Assembly (NCBI GenBank): GCA_034440575.1
Contig: JAOTOL010001509.1
Span: 329,501-393,500 of the forward strand
Direction of reading: 5' to 3'
Length of the DNA: 64,000 bases
From: Imbricaverruca yamaguchii
Lineage: Eukaryota > Arthropoda > Thecostraca > Neoverrucidae
The notes under the pieces are model-generated. The model made no database searches and was not told the origin of the DNA. It was given only the letters and a program-made list of their open reading frames with translations. Shown here in pieces: positions 14,413 to 27,384 of the stretch. A program made the translations under genes and the position numbers. Each line of letters starts with the position of its first letter. The first letter of the stretch is position 1.

Positions 14413-16440
14413 CAGATGGTCCCGAAATGGCCACGGGTTGGCGGCGGGCGCGACGACCGTGTAATACCGCGCCACATTAGCCTTTTTGCGCGGGCAATTA
14501 GCGTGAATAATGTGCGACCAGCTATGAGTCTGCGGCCGGGCCGTTTTGCGCTATTACTCGCGGCTTTCGTCGACGGCGTCGAAAAATGGCCACCAAACAC
14601 CGGCTGTTGCCTGCTTCGAAGTTGCATTGACGTTGTGACGGTTGGCTGGTGGGAGGGGCTTGCGGTGGCTCGGTGTCGTGAGCGAGCAAGTGGCAATTTG
14701 CCACCGGAAGGCTGTGGCAAATAAAGGTGTATGCGAATTGTTTATGGCGTTGGGGGGAATGAGCTGATCTCCGGTTGTGTCGGTGCTAAGTTTGCATGGT
14801 GTGCCTAACTGAAACCTCACAATGTCCATCCGGGGTGAGCATAACGTTGCGGGTGCATGCGTAACAATGCAAAGCACTTCGAATCGAAATAATTTCGAAC
14901 GAAATATAATAATTTGTGTGCATAGCATCAACTTTATAAAGCAACAGACTAACGTTTGTGCTACATGAACATGCGGATTCAAAATCACCTTCGTCACGTC
15001 GACTGACTTCGGCGAAATCGAGAATAAGCAGGAGCGTTCAGTATGATTGTAGCATATTGTACAGACATACTTCGTGACCTTGTCGCAATACGGTTAGGCT
15101 ACTCCAAACTTGTCGGAATGCAAAGCTAGTCAAATAGGATCATTCCAAGCACCACGGTGAAACCCTCCATCTACCACGTCACTGGGCACACACCGACTAG
15201 GTGCCAAACCACACAAACCAATTGACGAATACTGTCATAAGTGTCATTGGTGATCAAAATGTGCCTCATCTGCTCAATAGCAGGAGCATACCGATACTGA
15301 ATATACTTTCATTAAGCACTTCCACCATTTTTTATGTCTCTCACAGTACTAAGGGAAGCTCATCACCGAGAAATGCCCTGCACTATGTGCCTTGGCCCAA
15401 CTTCATCTAAGGCTTGCATGGTTTTTGATTCGGTGCAAACTGCATGAATACGTTTAGCTCGTGGCCAGGGGCGGTGCCACCAGGGGAAAGGGGAACCCAC
15501 GCCCTTGTCAGCCAAGAGGACAAGCAGCTATGTTTGTCCCTGTTAAATTGCAGGGCCCATCAGACCAACAGGAGGCTCCAGATGACCAGTAACACATCAC
15601 ATGAACTCGATGGGAGGGCTCTTGAGGAACACATGAGACACCATCTTCCCCATAGGTCTCAGATGGCTGATACTGAACCCCGGTTGATGGATAAGAAGTT
15701 CCACCAGACCCAGAGAGGCTCCTATGAGAAGCACAGGAGGGCTCACCAGCCCAAGAAGATGGACCACCAAAACAATGGAGGGGTCGGTCGATGGGAGGGC
15801 CCCAGTTGAATCCTAGGAAATTCCACCAGACCAAGCCGACTCCCTCCTCAGAAACACAGGAGGATGAACTGTCGACCAGGAGGCTCCAGGTGACCGACAT
15901 AAGGACCCTGTTGGTCAATGAGACCCATATGACTCTACGAAACCCCCTAGGAGATTAAAATGTGTTGACAGGAGGCCTCTTTCAGAACTATAGGATGCTC
16001 TTGGTCCATAGGAGGCACAATGGATCGGCAGAAGCCCCAGATGACCCACAGGAGATCCTTATCAGAAGCGCAAGATGATCCAGATAACCGACGGTGGCTC
16101 CTAGGTTGGTGGGTGGAAGACTCCACGGGCTCACCGGAGGTCCTATCATCGAACTACAGGAGGCCCCAGACCAAGAGGAGGCCTATTTCATCGACAGGAT
16201 CAGTACAAGGAGTTCACAGTAATCAGTTCTCGATTCTGCTCCAACTGACCCACCACCAGGGAGACGGCAGCCGTCAAAACGGTCAACACTGCTCAACTTT
16301 CTTGGAACGCGGCCGCTCGCTGGATCCACCAGAAAAGTCTCCTCCAAACCCCCGGTGCACATATCCACAGGTCATCGCTGCCGGCCTCCGGTCGGATTCC
16401 ACAGCGGGAGGAACTCTTCCCGGCCCGAGAGCCGGTCAGC
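14413..16440. other. Intergenic sequence with faint repeats at 15500-16200
   Basis: From 15500 to 16200 motifs such as AGGAGGCTCCAGATGACC and TTCCACCAGACC recur without a fixed period, perhaps a very old minisatellite. The remainder is unique. Confidence 0.45.
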
Positions 16441-17340
16441 AGCCGGTGAACTCTCGTGTGGCAGTGTATACCGAGCTAAAGGAGGCCAGCAGCCGGTGAA
16501 CTCGTGTGGCAGTGTATACCGAGCTGAAGGAGGTCAGCAGCCGGTGAACTCGTGTGGCAGTGTATACCCGGCTGAAGGAGGTCACCAGCCGGTGAACTCG
16601 TGTGGCAGTGTATACCCGGCTGAAGGAGGTCAGCAGCCGGTGAACTCGTGTGGCAGTGTATACCGAGCTGAAGGAGGTCACCAGCCGGTGAACTCGTGTG
16701 GCAGTGTATACCGAGCTGAAGGAGGTCAGCAGCCGGTGAACTCGTGTGGCAGTGTATACCCGGCTGAAGGAGGTCAGCAGCCGGTGAACTCGTGTGGCAG
16801 TGTATACCGAGCTGAAGGAGGTCAGCAGCCGGTGAACTCGTGTGGCAGTGTATACCGGGCTGAAGGAGGTCACCAGCCGGTGAACTCGTGTGGCAGTGTA
16901 TACCCGGCTGAAGGAGGTCAGCAGCCGGTGAACTCGTGTGGCAGTGTATACCGAGCTGAAGGAGGTCACAGCCGGTGAACTCGTGTGGCAGTGTATACCC
17001 GGCTGAAGGGGTACAGCCGGTGAACTCGTGAGGCAGTATATACCGAGCTGAAGGAGGTCACCAGCCGGTGAACTCGTGTGGCAGTGTATACCCGGCTGAA
17101 GGAGGTCACCAGCCGGTGAACTCGTGTGGCAGTGTATACCGAGCTGAAGGAGGTCAGCAGCCGGTGAACTCGTGTGGCAGTGTACGCCCGGCTGAAGGCG
17201 GTCACCAGCAGGTGAACTCGTGTGGCAGTGTATACCGAGCTGAAAGAGGTCAGCAGCCGGTGAACTCGTGTGGCAGTGTATACCCGGCTGAAGGCGGTCA
17301 CCAGCCGGTGAACTCGTGTGGCAGTGTACACCCGGCTGCA
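16441..17340. repeat. 48-bp minisatellite, about 19 units
   Basis: Units contain GGTGAACTCGTGTGGCAGTG and CTGAAGGAGGTCAGCAGCC. One frame reads PVNSCGSVYRAEGGQQ per unit and both strands stay open because 48 is divisible by three. Two units near 16975-17035 have small deletions that shift the frame, as expected for non-coding DNA. Confidence 0.95.
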
Positions 17341-17572
17341 TAATGTTCATGCGTTTCAGTATTTCCGCCAAGGTGGAATGGAATTACGCTTGAATGCGGT
17401 TTCATTTTTGAAGACGTCATTGCAAGATCGTCTGAATCGACAAACAAAAAACTTCGGAAAAATTTAACAATCCGGACGAGGAAGTCGGCAATAAGCTTTT
17501 ACAACTCCTCTTGCTACCGGAGTAGGAGGCCTTGGAAGGCCGAGTTTGATCGAGCATTTTACTTAATTTGTG

Positions 17573-17573
<1 letters not shown>

Positions 17574-17620
<47 letters not shown>
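17574..17620. repeat. (AT)n microsatellite
   Basis: About 23 AT repeats, uninterrupted. Confidence 0.98.
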
Positions 17621-17624
<4 letters not shown>

Positions 17625-18540
17625 TTTTGATTGAAAATTGACCCTTTATTTTTATTTTTCGTCATTCACCCTTTATATTTATTTATATTTATATCAGAAG
17701 TCACTTAAAACCAAACACTTGACGAAATCCAGGAATACATTTTGAGGGCGGGTTGCTCACTTGTAGGCCATGCAAAGGGATTTCAGTTCTTAATTTGCTT
17801 TTTATTAAGATGCATTTATCTAGGACACCTCACTCAATAGGTAAGGAACGAAAGTTGGTGCTTTTTTAAGAGGGATAGTAGGTATCTAGACCTGTTTTCC
17901 TCCTGTGGAACAAAAAGTCGGCGGTCTGCCGCTATATCTGGCGAAATGTCTCTCGAAACGACGAAGCAACCGGATCGCGCACGCTATATACTGTCTGAAG
18001 GATCACTTACTTAGTAGGCGAAAACGCAGTGTGAGCTGATCTATGATTTGTTGCGGTGCATGTGGGCGGGACGGAGCTGAGTCTCCACACGCTTCGCACT
18101 TGGCTCCCGACTATATCGACCCGATGACAAGAGCCACGATGCATCCATGAACTCAGTCGGCATTTTGGAACATTCCGCGGATATTCTTTGCTATTCTGGC
18201 GGTGGTAAAGGGGATCGGGATACCATGAAACGGAGAAAACACACCTGAGCTGGGAACTCAGCGTCCGCGCCTTCCATCTGAACGTATTGGTGGCACTGAT
18301 CTGCCATCTACTGGACGGTAAGCAAAAATACAGAGGCGCGACTGGTAGTGCCCCAATGGCAGTGGAGGTTCGGGAGAAAGCATTTTGTTTTTGCATTTTA
18401 CAAATTGATTCGGCCTTTTGCGACGCAGAATTTCTCAAGGAATCTTACTATTCCTTCCCTATTAGTTTATATATGCTCCATTTAGAAATTGTGGTGTGAA
18501 GTGAAAGCATTCTCTAGAGGGAGTTCACATCCTGAGAACC
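17621..18540. other. Unique sequence, no gene seen
   Basis: AT-rich up to 17900, then mixed. No repeat or recognisable coding stretch. Confidence 0.5.
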
Positions 18541-18620
18541 AGAAAAAACGACTCTCCGGTAGGTTCGATTAGAGCCCCTCGAATTGCTCAGCGAAAGGTA
18601 TCCCACTGGTTAGAAGTGGC

Positions 18621-18716
18621 GCTCCTCTGGCAGGCTCGAGTGCATCCCATGACTTTTTCCAGCGAAATGTTCCCTTCCGGTAGATTGGAGTGGAGCGAAG
18701 TGCTCCCTTCCGTTGA
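18621..18716 (+). repeat. Dispersed repeat, copy 1
   Basis: CGCTCCTCTGGCAGGCTCGA, GTGCATCCC and, about 75 bp on, GAAGTGCTCCCTTCCG are matched in the same order at 59071-59160. The surroundings (18541-18760) contain further partial echoes such as CTCTCCGGTAGGTTCGA, so the unit may be part of a longer decayed element. Confidence 0.5.
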
Positions 18717-18759
18717 AATATTCTGGAACAATAGGCACCCTTCGGAGAAATGGCGTCTT

Positions 18760-19310
18760 CTTTGTGAAATTCAAAATCCGTCAGTAGTATGCTGCAGGGT
18801 GGAAGTCATTTAGCCTCCATGGAGCACCTATCACCTCTCCCTGATGCATCCGTCACCCATCACCTCACCTGTCTCTTGAATTGGCGGTTACGCTAGCCTG
18901 TACTCCTCCAGTCAGTTGCGTAGATATCTATTGCAAATAACTTATTGGCAACATAGCTGGCCATTTCAGGCGGGTCAATCGGTCACACTGGGCCTGTCAG
19001 GAGCGTGTGTGTCGCGACGTATTTTGATGGGAGGACGGGAAGATGGTTACGTCCATTTGTTCTCATGCAACATCACTTGCGCAATGTTAAATTGCATGAA
19101 GTATGGGGACGCGTTTCGGTGATGAATCCAGGGGCAAAGAGTTCATATGGCTCAGATGGCCTGATTGGGCTGCTAGGGATTATAATTCAAAGCTGGCAAG
19201 GATTGTTGCCAAGGTATGGATGCAAACAAACGACACCATTATGCTCCTTCTCATCTATGTTTTCTTTCTTTTTAATCTTTCATTCTTATATCTTCCACGG
19301 GCCAAAAGGG
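18760..19310. other. Unique sequence, no gene seen
   Basis: No repeats and no recognised coding content before the SINE at 19311. Confidence 0.5.
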
Positions 19311-19446
19311 TCGCGGTAGCTCAGTCTGTATGGTGGTGGGCTCTTGAACAAAAGATTGCGGGTTCGAATCACATAATCGGCGGGATTACCGAGTCCACCC
19401 GCGAAAAATCGGTGTGAGAGGTTGGCGACGCTATATGACCTAACAG
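19311..19446 (+). mobile_element. tRNA-derived SINE with shared central domain
   Basis: The head CGCGGTAGCTCAGTCTG and B box GCGGGTTCGAATC are tRNA-like. They are followed by GGTGTGAGAGGTTGGCGACG and CTATATGACCTAACAGTTGA, diverged forms of the central block seen in the 6.4, 50.4 and 60.2 kb SINEs. The head differs from those, so different tRNA heads share one body. Confidence 0.8.
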
Positions 19447-21130
19447 TTGAATGCATGGTGAAAGAAGCCAAGGCTCTCCATCCCACATCTTCTTCTCCAC
19501 ATCCACATCAGCAGCTCAGAACCGCAATAGGCAACGTTCGCTTTTACTCACGATATTTAAGCAACCTGAAACATCGTATCTTTCACAAAAGCATCGAAGG
19601 TTCTCGTCAGAAATCCTTCGATCTTTGAATCCTTGGCAGAATTTATAAGAGCACGACGTAATTTTCCATCAGGGCGCTTCTACTTATAATTTGATCAATC
19701 CAGCACACCGCACCACGCGTCCCCGCCTGATGTCATGGTCACATTCGGTGCGTTTACTTACCCATGAGTCTGCCATGGCTGATACGTAATCAGCCGTTGG
19801 CTTCCAGTCCAGGTATATACATCATCAATGGGGCACTACTGAAGACCGCTGGTCAGTTGGAACGAGCTGTCGGAGGATTAATGGAATACTTAAAATAGAC
19901 CAGAACGCTCAGAACCTTGACATTGATTCGCGATTACGAATGGTTGTTATGTGTGTCAGGATGTCATTCTCCTTTTTCCTTTGCCAATGTTCGGCACCCA
20001 CAGTGGTCGGTGAGCTGGACCATTAGGCGCCTGTTGACCTCGAGTATGCACTATCAAAATATTGTCCAATGGCGGACAGTTCAAATTAGCGAACGATGAC
20101 TCAGAACTGTATTAGTTTTAATTCTAAGAATTTGAGTATTGCTGCATTGAAAATATGTTCTAATGATAAGATTTACAGATATTACAGTTAACAGATATTC
20201 TACGCCAATTTGGTGAGATCTAAAATTGAAGCTTTATTTTTTTTTGTCAATCAATAATATTGATAGCCAAACAACGTAGGATAAACATATTTTCCTTGAA
20301 AGGGATCCACAAACAAATTTCGATCATTCACACCAGGGAAGCATTGCGATCAGGTCATTGGCGTAAGAACCGAGGAGGGGCAGGCGAGGGAGGCCAGCAC
20401 CCTCTCCCACACACACAAACTTTTTTTTAACCATTGATCCTAATGGATTTTGGTGTTGCATATAAATAATTGACTTCAAAATGGCTCTTACACCCTCAAC
20501 TTCCGGACACCTGCCTCACTGAATCAGATGGATGAAGAACAAGATCATTTTCTCCTGTGCTTCTTTTGTCCCTGATATTTAGATTCCTAGATCACGCCAG
20601 GGCAACATCAACAATCGGTTATGTACAGGAGGCTTGGTGGAATGTTGGAATTAATACGCATTGATGGAATTCGGGCGACAGGCAGCAAATTCCTCCTCAG
20701 AGATATTTGGAAAGCTACACCTCATGTCCGAGGTGGCTGTCCGGCGCTTTCAGGCGATACCATCCGAGACCCACGTGACACGAAACACCGCCGCCGGATC
20801 CGTTCCCAGAAGTCGCCAGACAGCCAGACGCCAGGCTGTTGGCGAGAGTTGACGAGTTTGAGAAGCCGACAAAACTCCCGGAGCCGCCGACGGACCGGCA
20901 GTTTGAGCCGTCAGTCCGGTGCAACTTTCAGCGGGCGTCTTGACTCGCTTAACACCCATGCTCGCGTCAGCTCGAGACAGCGCTTCCGGCCGAGTTCGAC
21001 GAACGCGGTGGCGACGAGCGAGGCGGGTCGGTAGCCGGGCGACGCGGCCAACTCCTGCCGCCTTCACAGCCCGCCGACCGCCGACAGATCGCGCAGCGAC
21101 GCTTCCCCGAAGCCGCTCGTCGCCTCGCTG
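19447..21130. other. Unique sequence, GC content rising after 20740
   Basis: AT-rich to about 20700, then CpG-dense up to the 29-bp array. No recognised gene. Confidence 0.5.
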
Positions 21131-21490
21131 GACGGCCGGTGCCACCTTACCTACCGCTGGACGGCCGGTGCCACCCACCGCTGGACGGCCGGTGCCACCT
21201 CACCCACCGCTGGCCAGCCGGTGTCACCCACCGCTGGCCAGCGGGTGTCACCCACCGCTGGACTGCCGGTGCCACCTTACCCACCGCTGGACTGCCGGTG
21301 CCACCTCACCCACCGCCGGCCGGTGCCACCTTACCCACTGCCGGGTGGCCGGTGCCACCTTACCCACTGCCGGGTGGCCGGTGCCACCTTACCCACTGCC
21401 GGGTGGCCGGTGCCACCTTACCCACTGCCGGGTGGCCGGTGCCACCTTACCCACTGCCGGGTGGCCGGTGCCACCCACTGCCGGGTGGCC
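21131..21490. repeat. 29-bp minisatellite, about 12 units
   Basis: GTGCCACCTTACCCACTGCC and GGGTGGCCG form a 29-bp unit, regular from 21330 to 21480 and more varied before that. All three frames of the plus strand are open across it. Confidence 0.93.
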
Positions 21491-22260
21491 GCGGAGTCGT
21501 CACCTCCGTCGACAAATCGACTAGGAGCGGCGCGCCGGCCACGACCTCCTACTTAGCGTAACCACCCGGCGACACCCTAATCAGGCCGGATGACATGTTT
21601 GCCGGGTAATCAGCGGCCCAAGTGAGGTCGGCTTCCGTCGACTGTCCGGACGCCACCTGGCGGTGGTGCGGGGGCGGGCTGCGCCGCCGCCGCCCACAAG
21701 CCTTTCGGCGGCGCCGCGCGCCCACCGGACGCGGCCGCGGGAGCCGCCAAATTGCGCGCCAATTTGTGTAATGTTTGTTTTACTGTCGGCGGCGTGTTTC
21801 CGATGGCGGTGTCGGCGGCCTGGCTCGCGCCGCCGGCCGCCATATTTAATGCAGCGGTCGGCCGGTAACACACTACATGATTACGCAGTGCCACAAATTA
21901 CCGAGTGCATTATTCAGATGCTAATTGTGCGACTCTGATTGGACTGCTGCGGCCAATATGGCGGTCTGCCGGGAGTTGGCCGCCGCGGACCATGCATGTT
22001 TGAGCAGCTCCGCCCTTCCGCGCGCGCCCCGCGTCGCCGCCGACGATCGCCGTCGACATCGACGAGCGACGATGACTCAATTTCCGATGGGGGCGCGCCT
22101 GTCGTGCCATCGGCGTGCGATCGCGCCCTTGGACCGCGCTCTGCTCGACGCACTGGCGGCCGTGCAAAATAGCACTGCTGCAGCAGTGTCTTGTAAAAAT
22201 TCCGCGGCGCAAGAATGGCGCTGAAGCGATTTTCAAAACAAGCAGATCATGCCTGCAGCG
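21491..22260. other. CpG-dense GC-rich island
   Basis: GC-rich with many CG dinucleotides up to about 22250. It includes CCAATATGGCGG near 21952, which could be a CCAAT-type or YY1-like promoter site. No transcript start or exon can be fixed. Confidence 0.45.
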
Positions 22261-22419
22261 TCCCTCCACCGAACATCGGGTCGCAAGAGACGTCCAGTTA
22301 GTGCCTTAAGCGTAACGGACAAAGTGGGGCATGGAAATGACGAAACTGACACGACACCTGTGACTGATGTTGAAAGCCCTGGTCGCAGCTGCTATGTTGA
22401 TTCAATGGCATAGTTTGCC

Positions 22420-22680
22420 GTTGGTGGCTATTCGTGATAGGCAGGGGCATGATTTCTCGTTGACGGATGCTCGCGATAGACTGAGGAATAGTCTGCGACT
22501 GAAAGACACTCGCGATAGGTAGAGGAATAGCCTGCCGTTGCCGGATACTCGGGATAGACAGAGGCATGGTCTGCCATTGACGGATACTCGCCACAGGCCG
22601 AGGCATAGCATACCATTGACAGATACTCGGGATAGGCAGGGGAATAATCTGCCACTAACTGCCAAACGTGATGGGCAGTT
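22420..22680. repeat. 39-bp minisatellite, about 6-7 units
   Basis: GGATACTCGGGATAG-like cores at 22543, 22582 and 22621 give a 39-bp period, with TCTGCCATTGAC between them. Units are moderately diverged. Confidence 0.88.
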
Positions 22681-22975
22681 ACAACCTGCTACTGCCGGTT
22701 ACTCGGAGAAGTCACAATAGCATGAATAGACAGGCAGTGGCGCAGTCTGCCAGCGATGCCTACGCGGCAGGCCGGTGGCATCTACACCCATTCGAGGTTC
22801 GCCGTCAGTCTGATGTTCAGCGTGCAGACTGCGGTCGTGACGGCTTTGCCTTGCTGGTTAAACACCCTTGTCATTGAGCACGTCACCAGCTGAACACGGA
22901 GCGATGTAGAGTAAGCACGCCTGGAACTGACGACCTCCGGCACCTGGGCGGTTACGGTCCCTCCTTGGTGCACAC

Positions 22976-23292
22976 TGTCGCGGTGCAGCAGGTCATTGTG
23001 TAGGTGTCGATCCCCACTGCGGTGCACTGTCGCGGTGCAGCAGGTCGTTGTGTAGGTGTCGACCCCCACTGCGGTGCACTTTCGCGGTGCAGCAGGTCGT
23101 TGTGTAGGTGTCGATCCCCACTGCGGTGCATGTCGCGGTGCAGCAGGTCGTTGTGTAGGTGTCGATCCCCACTGCGGTGCACTGTCGCGGTGCAGCAGGT
23201 CGTTGTGTAGGTGTCGATCCCCACTGCGGTGCACTTTCGCGGTGCAGCAGGTCATTGTGTAGGTGTCGACCCCCACTGCGGTGCACGCTGTC
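22976..23292. repeat. 52-bp minisatellite, about 6 units
   Basis: GCAGCAGGTCGTTGTGTAGG and CCCCACTGCGGTGCACTGTC make a 52-bp unit. Variants differ at single positions (GATCCCC or GACCCCC, TGTCGCG or TTTCGCG). Confidence 0.94.
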
Positions 23293-25454
23293 GCAATGCA
23301 GCAGGCTGCAGAATGTTTTCATTGAAGTGAGCGCATTCTCTGCTTACGAGCAACGTTTACGATGGATCTTGCTGGTGACGGTCCTGCCGGCTCTGGGTGA
23401 GGGTCTTCCTGCCAAGCGCGACTTCGTTCCATGACGCATGTCACGTAACTTGCTCGCCCCGGGACCGCTTGGCCAGAATCAGTCCGGAAGAAAAGGTGTT
23501 TCTGGCATTTCCCCTCACGCGTGAAGTCCTGCTGTGTTCTGGGCACGTGGCACCCACCTCAGTGCTTACTTTGCAAGCGGGGGCACGATACGATTGAAAG
23601 CCCCTGATCTTCAAATCACCAGCCATGAGGATCCCATGTGATTATACAGCTTAAATCCACCAGGAAGACCCATGGGAGCGTCGCTCCGAACGGTTGTACG
23701 CGGTGCAAGCTGAGCAGGAGTACTGCGGTTGGTACAAAAGAGGCGTCACATGGTGGCAAATATGCTAATTCGACCCCTCGGCTTCGTATATTTTAGTTTC
23801 ATAAGCGTTCACCACATTCGACAGATGGGACCGACTTTGACAAGATTGCGACAAATTCAAGCCAAATGAATGTATTTTATACTGCATATATGCCGAAATT
23901 GCAGGCAATTTTTTCACGATCGAGCTCCTGCGTCTACATGCGTCACATATTTAAATGCACTGTGCTAATTGACGAAATAGGCTTTCATTTTTTCCGACAT
24001 CCCTGCACTTCCACGAAAAGTGAGTTCAATGCTATAACCGTTCTCACTTGCTGTCTACAGAGCGCGGTTGCGCTCTATCCAAAAGAGAACAACCAAGGTA
24101 TGGTGACCGATCCTGTGCCTGGGGAACGGGAAAACCATAGCCATCCTCTTGTCCTCACCTGTCCAGCGCCTCTATTGGTGCCTTATGCTGGCTTAGGCAC
24201 TAAAGTTTTGAATAAAATTGAACATATCCTAGCCTCCTGGCCCACAGCATTCCTCAAGACAGGGCACCCAAATCACTTTCTTAGTTCGCGTCACCTTATG
24301 TTCTTATTGCGTTCAGTATTTTTTTTTAGGATCTATGAGACTGCATAAAAGTTGGCCCCAAACTGAATCTGTTGGAGCTTAAACCAGAACCTCAGTCAAC
24401 TGAACCAATTAACTGAGGCCAGGTACTGAAGTTCTACACCTTGCGTGTTTGTTTATTTCGTTAGCTTGTGTGAGCACTGCTGTAATTAGAACAGATGTCT
24501 CCGCTGAAAAGAACATGTTACTATTGATGTATCTATATGTGGATGGCTGCAATATCTTTCATGAGACATTCTATAAAGGTGGTGTTTTAAAAACTTCGTG
24601 TATCACGTATTTATAATGAATTGCAGGTTCCGAAATGCACGCAGCGTAACAGAAGTTCTTCACCATGTAGCATAAAGCTGGATACCTTGAATCAGACTTT
24701 AGTTAGCATCACACTCGTGTAATCGACTCATCGTTAGGCATCATGAGCGGACATGCTACCGGTGGCGCCGCTCTGGTGGTAGGTTTGTGAATGAAAGCCA
24801 CCAGGTTGTGCTTGCTAAGATTAATGCTATATTCTAGTTTCTAGAGGAAGGTCAAGAAATTTGCAATGGTCAAATTTGAACAACATTGAAGCAAGCTCTC
24901 TTATGATGTGTAGTTCGTTTTATTATCAAATCATTTCACCCTATCACTTTGCCCTTGAAGTGAAATGGGAACAATTGGTCACTCAACATCTTGAAATACA
25001 AACACGTCATGTATCTTCCGTGTGATGTGATAACAATTTCCAATGTTCTTAACCAAACGAAAATCGAACATGCTACATTTTGCTATCATCTTGAATAACT
25101 TGCATGAAGGTTTAGCCCTGTCATTTTTGCACTAAATTCCAGGATTTGTTTTCCAAATTTTCACATTGTAAAACTTTGAACCGTACATCAGATGTTCTAC
25201 ACTAGCGAATTCATTTTCAGTAGTCCCAAATAAACCGATATGAATTCCGCTGCCTTCTCATGCCATACTCAACCACTTTTATACGTATCTAACCCTGCCA
25301 TTTTTTCACCTTTTGACATGAAGCTTTCCGGCATGATTGAGGTTTTGGCATGGCTCGATGCACGTCAAGCGCCGACAAAAGTTTCCCGGGGAATCCGTAG
25401 GGCCACCGAGCGGCGGCACGACAAAAAATGATATCCAGCCTTGATCAATATATA
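23293..25454. other. AT-rich sequence with one stray array unit
   Basis: Mostly unique AT-rich sequence. At 24238-24278 GGCCCACAGCATTCCTCAAG followed by ACAGGGCACC is a solitary relative of the 28-31 kb minisatellite. A 160-codon frame at 23866-24348 has no recognisable content and crosses this unit. Confidence 0.5.
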
Positions 25455-26301
25455 TTAACCCGCGCCGTCTTTCCGGTCAGAACCTCCCACCCCGTCTCGG
25501 GGGGGGGCGGTTGAAGACCCCCTCTAAAATCCAAACTAAACGTGACACGAAAACGAAAGAGGCGTCATCGGAAAGCGCTCGACGAGTAGGGCCCGGATCC
25601 GCCCTCCAATACAATTTCCCCCCAAAAGTGACGTCACCAGGGGGCTAGATTTTCACGACTTTTCACGGCTTACATTATGTTTTTGACTGGGGAGTTCATT
25701 TTGGGGATATATGAAAAAAAACAAATTGATTTCGAATGAGAAAAGGACAACGAAATCGACCAGGGCTATAATTGTTGTTTGCCCCCACCCCCAATTGTTC
25801 TTTTTTGAAATTTCACAATTTTGAGTTTTCAATTTTTATTTAATTTTCCTTTTCCAATGGGTAGAGCAGACCGAAAAACCTTGTTGGAAGTCAACTTGCC
25901 AATATAAAAATGCTTACTTTAGCCAGAATCCTGTATTTAAACTGCAATTTCACAAACACGCAAATATTATATGTAGTCAACAGCGAAAAATAAAAAATTC
26001 CACTAGTACGTTTTGTTGCATCCGTAAAGATGAGCAAACGCTGAAAGTTTCAACAAAATATCTGTATCCGTTAAAGCGTGACGACTGGTTGAACCTTTTT
26101 TTAGATGACCTCACTTGACCTTGACTAACTCGTTGACCCTAGATGACCTGACCTAAAAATTTTGAATCAGCATGTCAAATTGATGTGGGAAGAGGTATGC
26201 CAAATTTGGGTGCGCTGCCCCGCGCTGTTCGTCCGCTATCCGCGACACACCTGAGGGGGGATCGGTTGAAGACCCTCCCCCTCCGAGACGGGACGGGTTA
26301 A
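25455..26301. mobile_element. Candidate non-autonomous piggyBac-like element
   Basis: The stretch is bounded by TTAA at 25455-25458 and 26298-26301. Inside these are inverted ends CCCGCGCCGTCT and, from the other side, CCCGTCCCGTCT (10 of 12 identical). Both ends also have a G-run and the motif CGGTTGAAGACCC nearby. TTAA targets and CCC-starting ends are typical of piggyBac transposons. The 839-bp interior is AT-rich with no transposase frame, so this would be a miniature element that depends on a transposase elsewhere. Confidence 0.55.
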
Positions 26302-27384
26302 GTAACATCGGCTCTGCCACACCAAGTTGGTGTATGATAAATTCACCGTTGTAGATGCATTCTTTCCATTCTCCATTCAACGTCCATATATGTAATGTTC
26401 TTAAACAATATCGAGAAAACCTGTGGGCATCATCTCCAATGGTGGCGGAAATTATGTCAGGCATATCGCCTATCGTTTCGAGTATGAAAATATACCCGTA
26501 ATTTTGGCGTTGTGACCAATTAACGTCAAGGCGATGGTTCCGCGCCCCACCATATCCGTGAATGACGGGTGGTCAGCCCCGGCGGAGTCGCCGGCGGACT
26601 TCCTTCTCTGGCGGAAAATAGTTACAGAAGTAATACGCAAATTAACAATAAGCGCAATGTACCTCTGAAAGTGACAATGAATTTCATGTCTGAAGGCAAG
26701 CTACCTTTCATAAATCCACTTCACATCATAATTCATGGAGACAGAATATCATAAATTGGAACTATATTCTTCAGGCACACACAAGTGAGCATCCGGGAGG
26801 GCTTGTCGCGGTCGCATATTTCAGAGTTCTTGAATGACATCAGGAAAACATCTGTATTTTTTTTTACTGGAGATCTCCTGATGTCCGCATTAGCATTGCG
26901 TCTAACGTCTAACGTGCAAACGACTTGGAGTTGCTTTTGTACATGTGCGTACCGGGAAACGACCACTACGCATCATATGTCGGAAACCTGAGCCTCGGTA
27001 TGGATCCGCTTCCGACAAACGCAAGCAAGGTCATTGTAGGTAACAGGCGTCTCATTTTGTTACTTTCCCATGCTCTCACTATGGACCTTCCAACCTGGGC
27101 ACGACGACGCAAGGAGAAATCCGAGCTAATGGCCTCTCAACGTCTTGACGTCATGATCGACTCGATCGTATCGTGACGTCACGACGCTACGCAGCCAGTC
27201 TTGCCGTTGTGATTTGATCGGTACGGGTATTACAGTGCGGAACCGCGGATGGCACTGCGAAACAGCCTCCTCTGACATTGTGGCGCAGCGCGTTTAGGAT
27301 TACAAGATAATTCGGCAGATGTTGGGTGTAAGCGTTTTCGCCGGTACTACCTTCGCCGGGTTCCTTGCCCACAAGCTAACTTCA
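26302..27384. other. Unique sequence, no gene seen
   Basis: AT-rich with short open frames only. No known family is recognisable. Confidence 0.5.

Noticed and set aside
16355..17371. Repeat protein with a 16-residue unit (PVNSCGSVYRAEGGQQ)
   Set aside because: Both strands are equally open and units with frame-shifting deletions occur, so it behaves as a non-coding 48-bp minisatellite.
23866..24348. A 160-codon gene
   Set aside because: The translation matches no family I know, is rich in residues typical of random AT-rich DNA, and overlaps a stray minisatellite unit.
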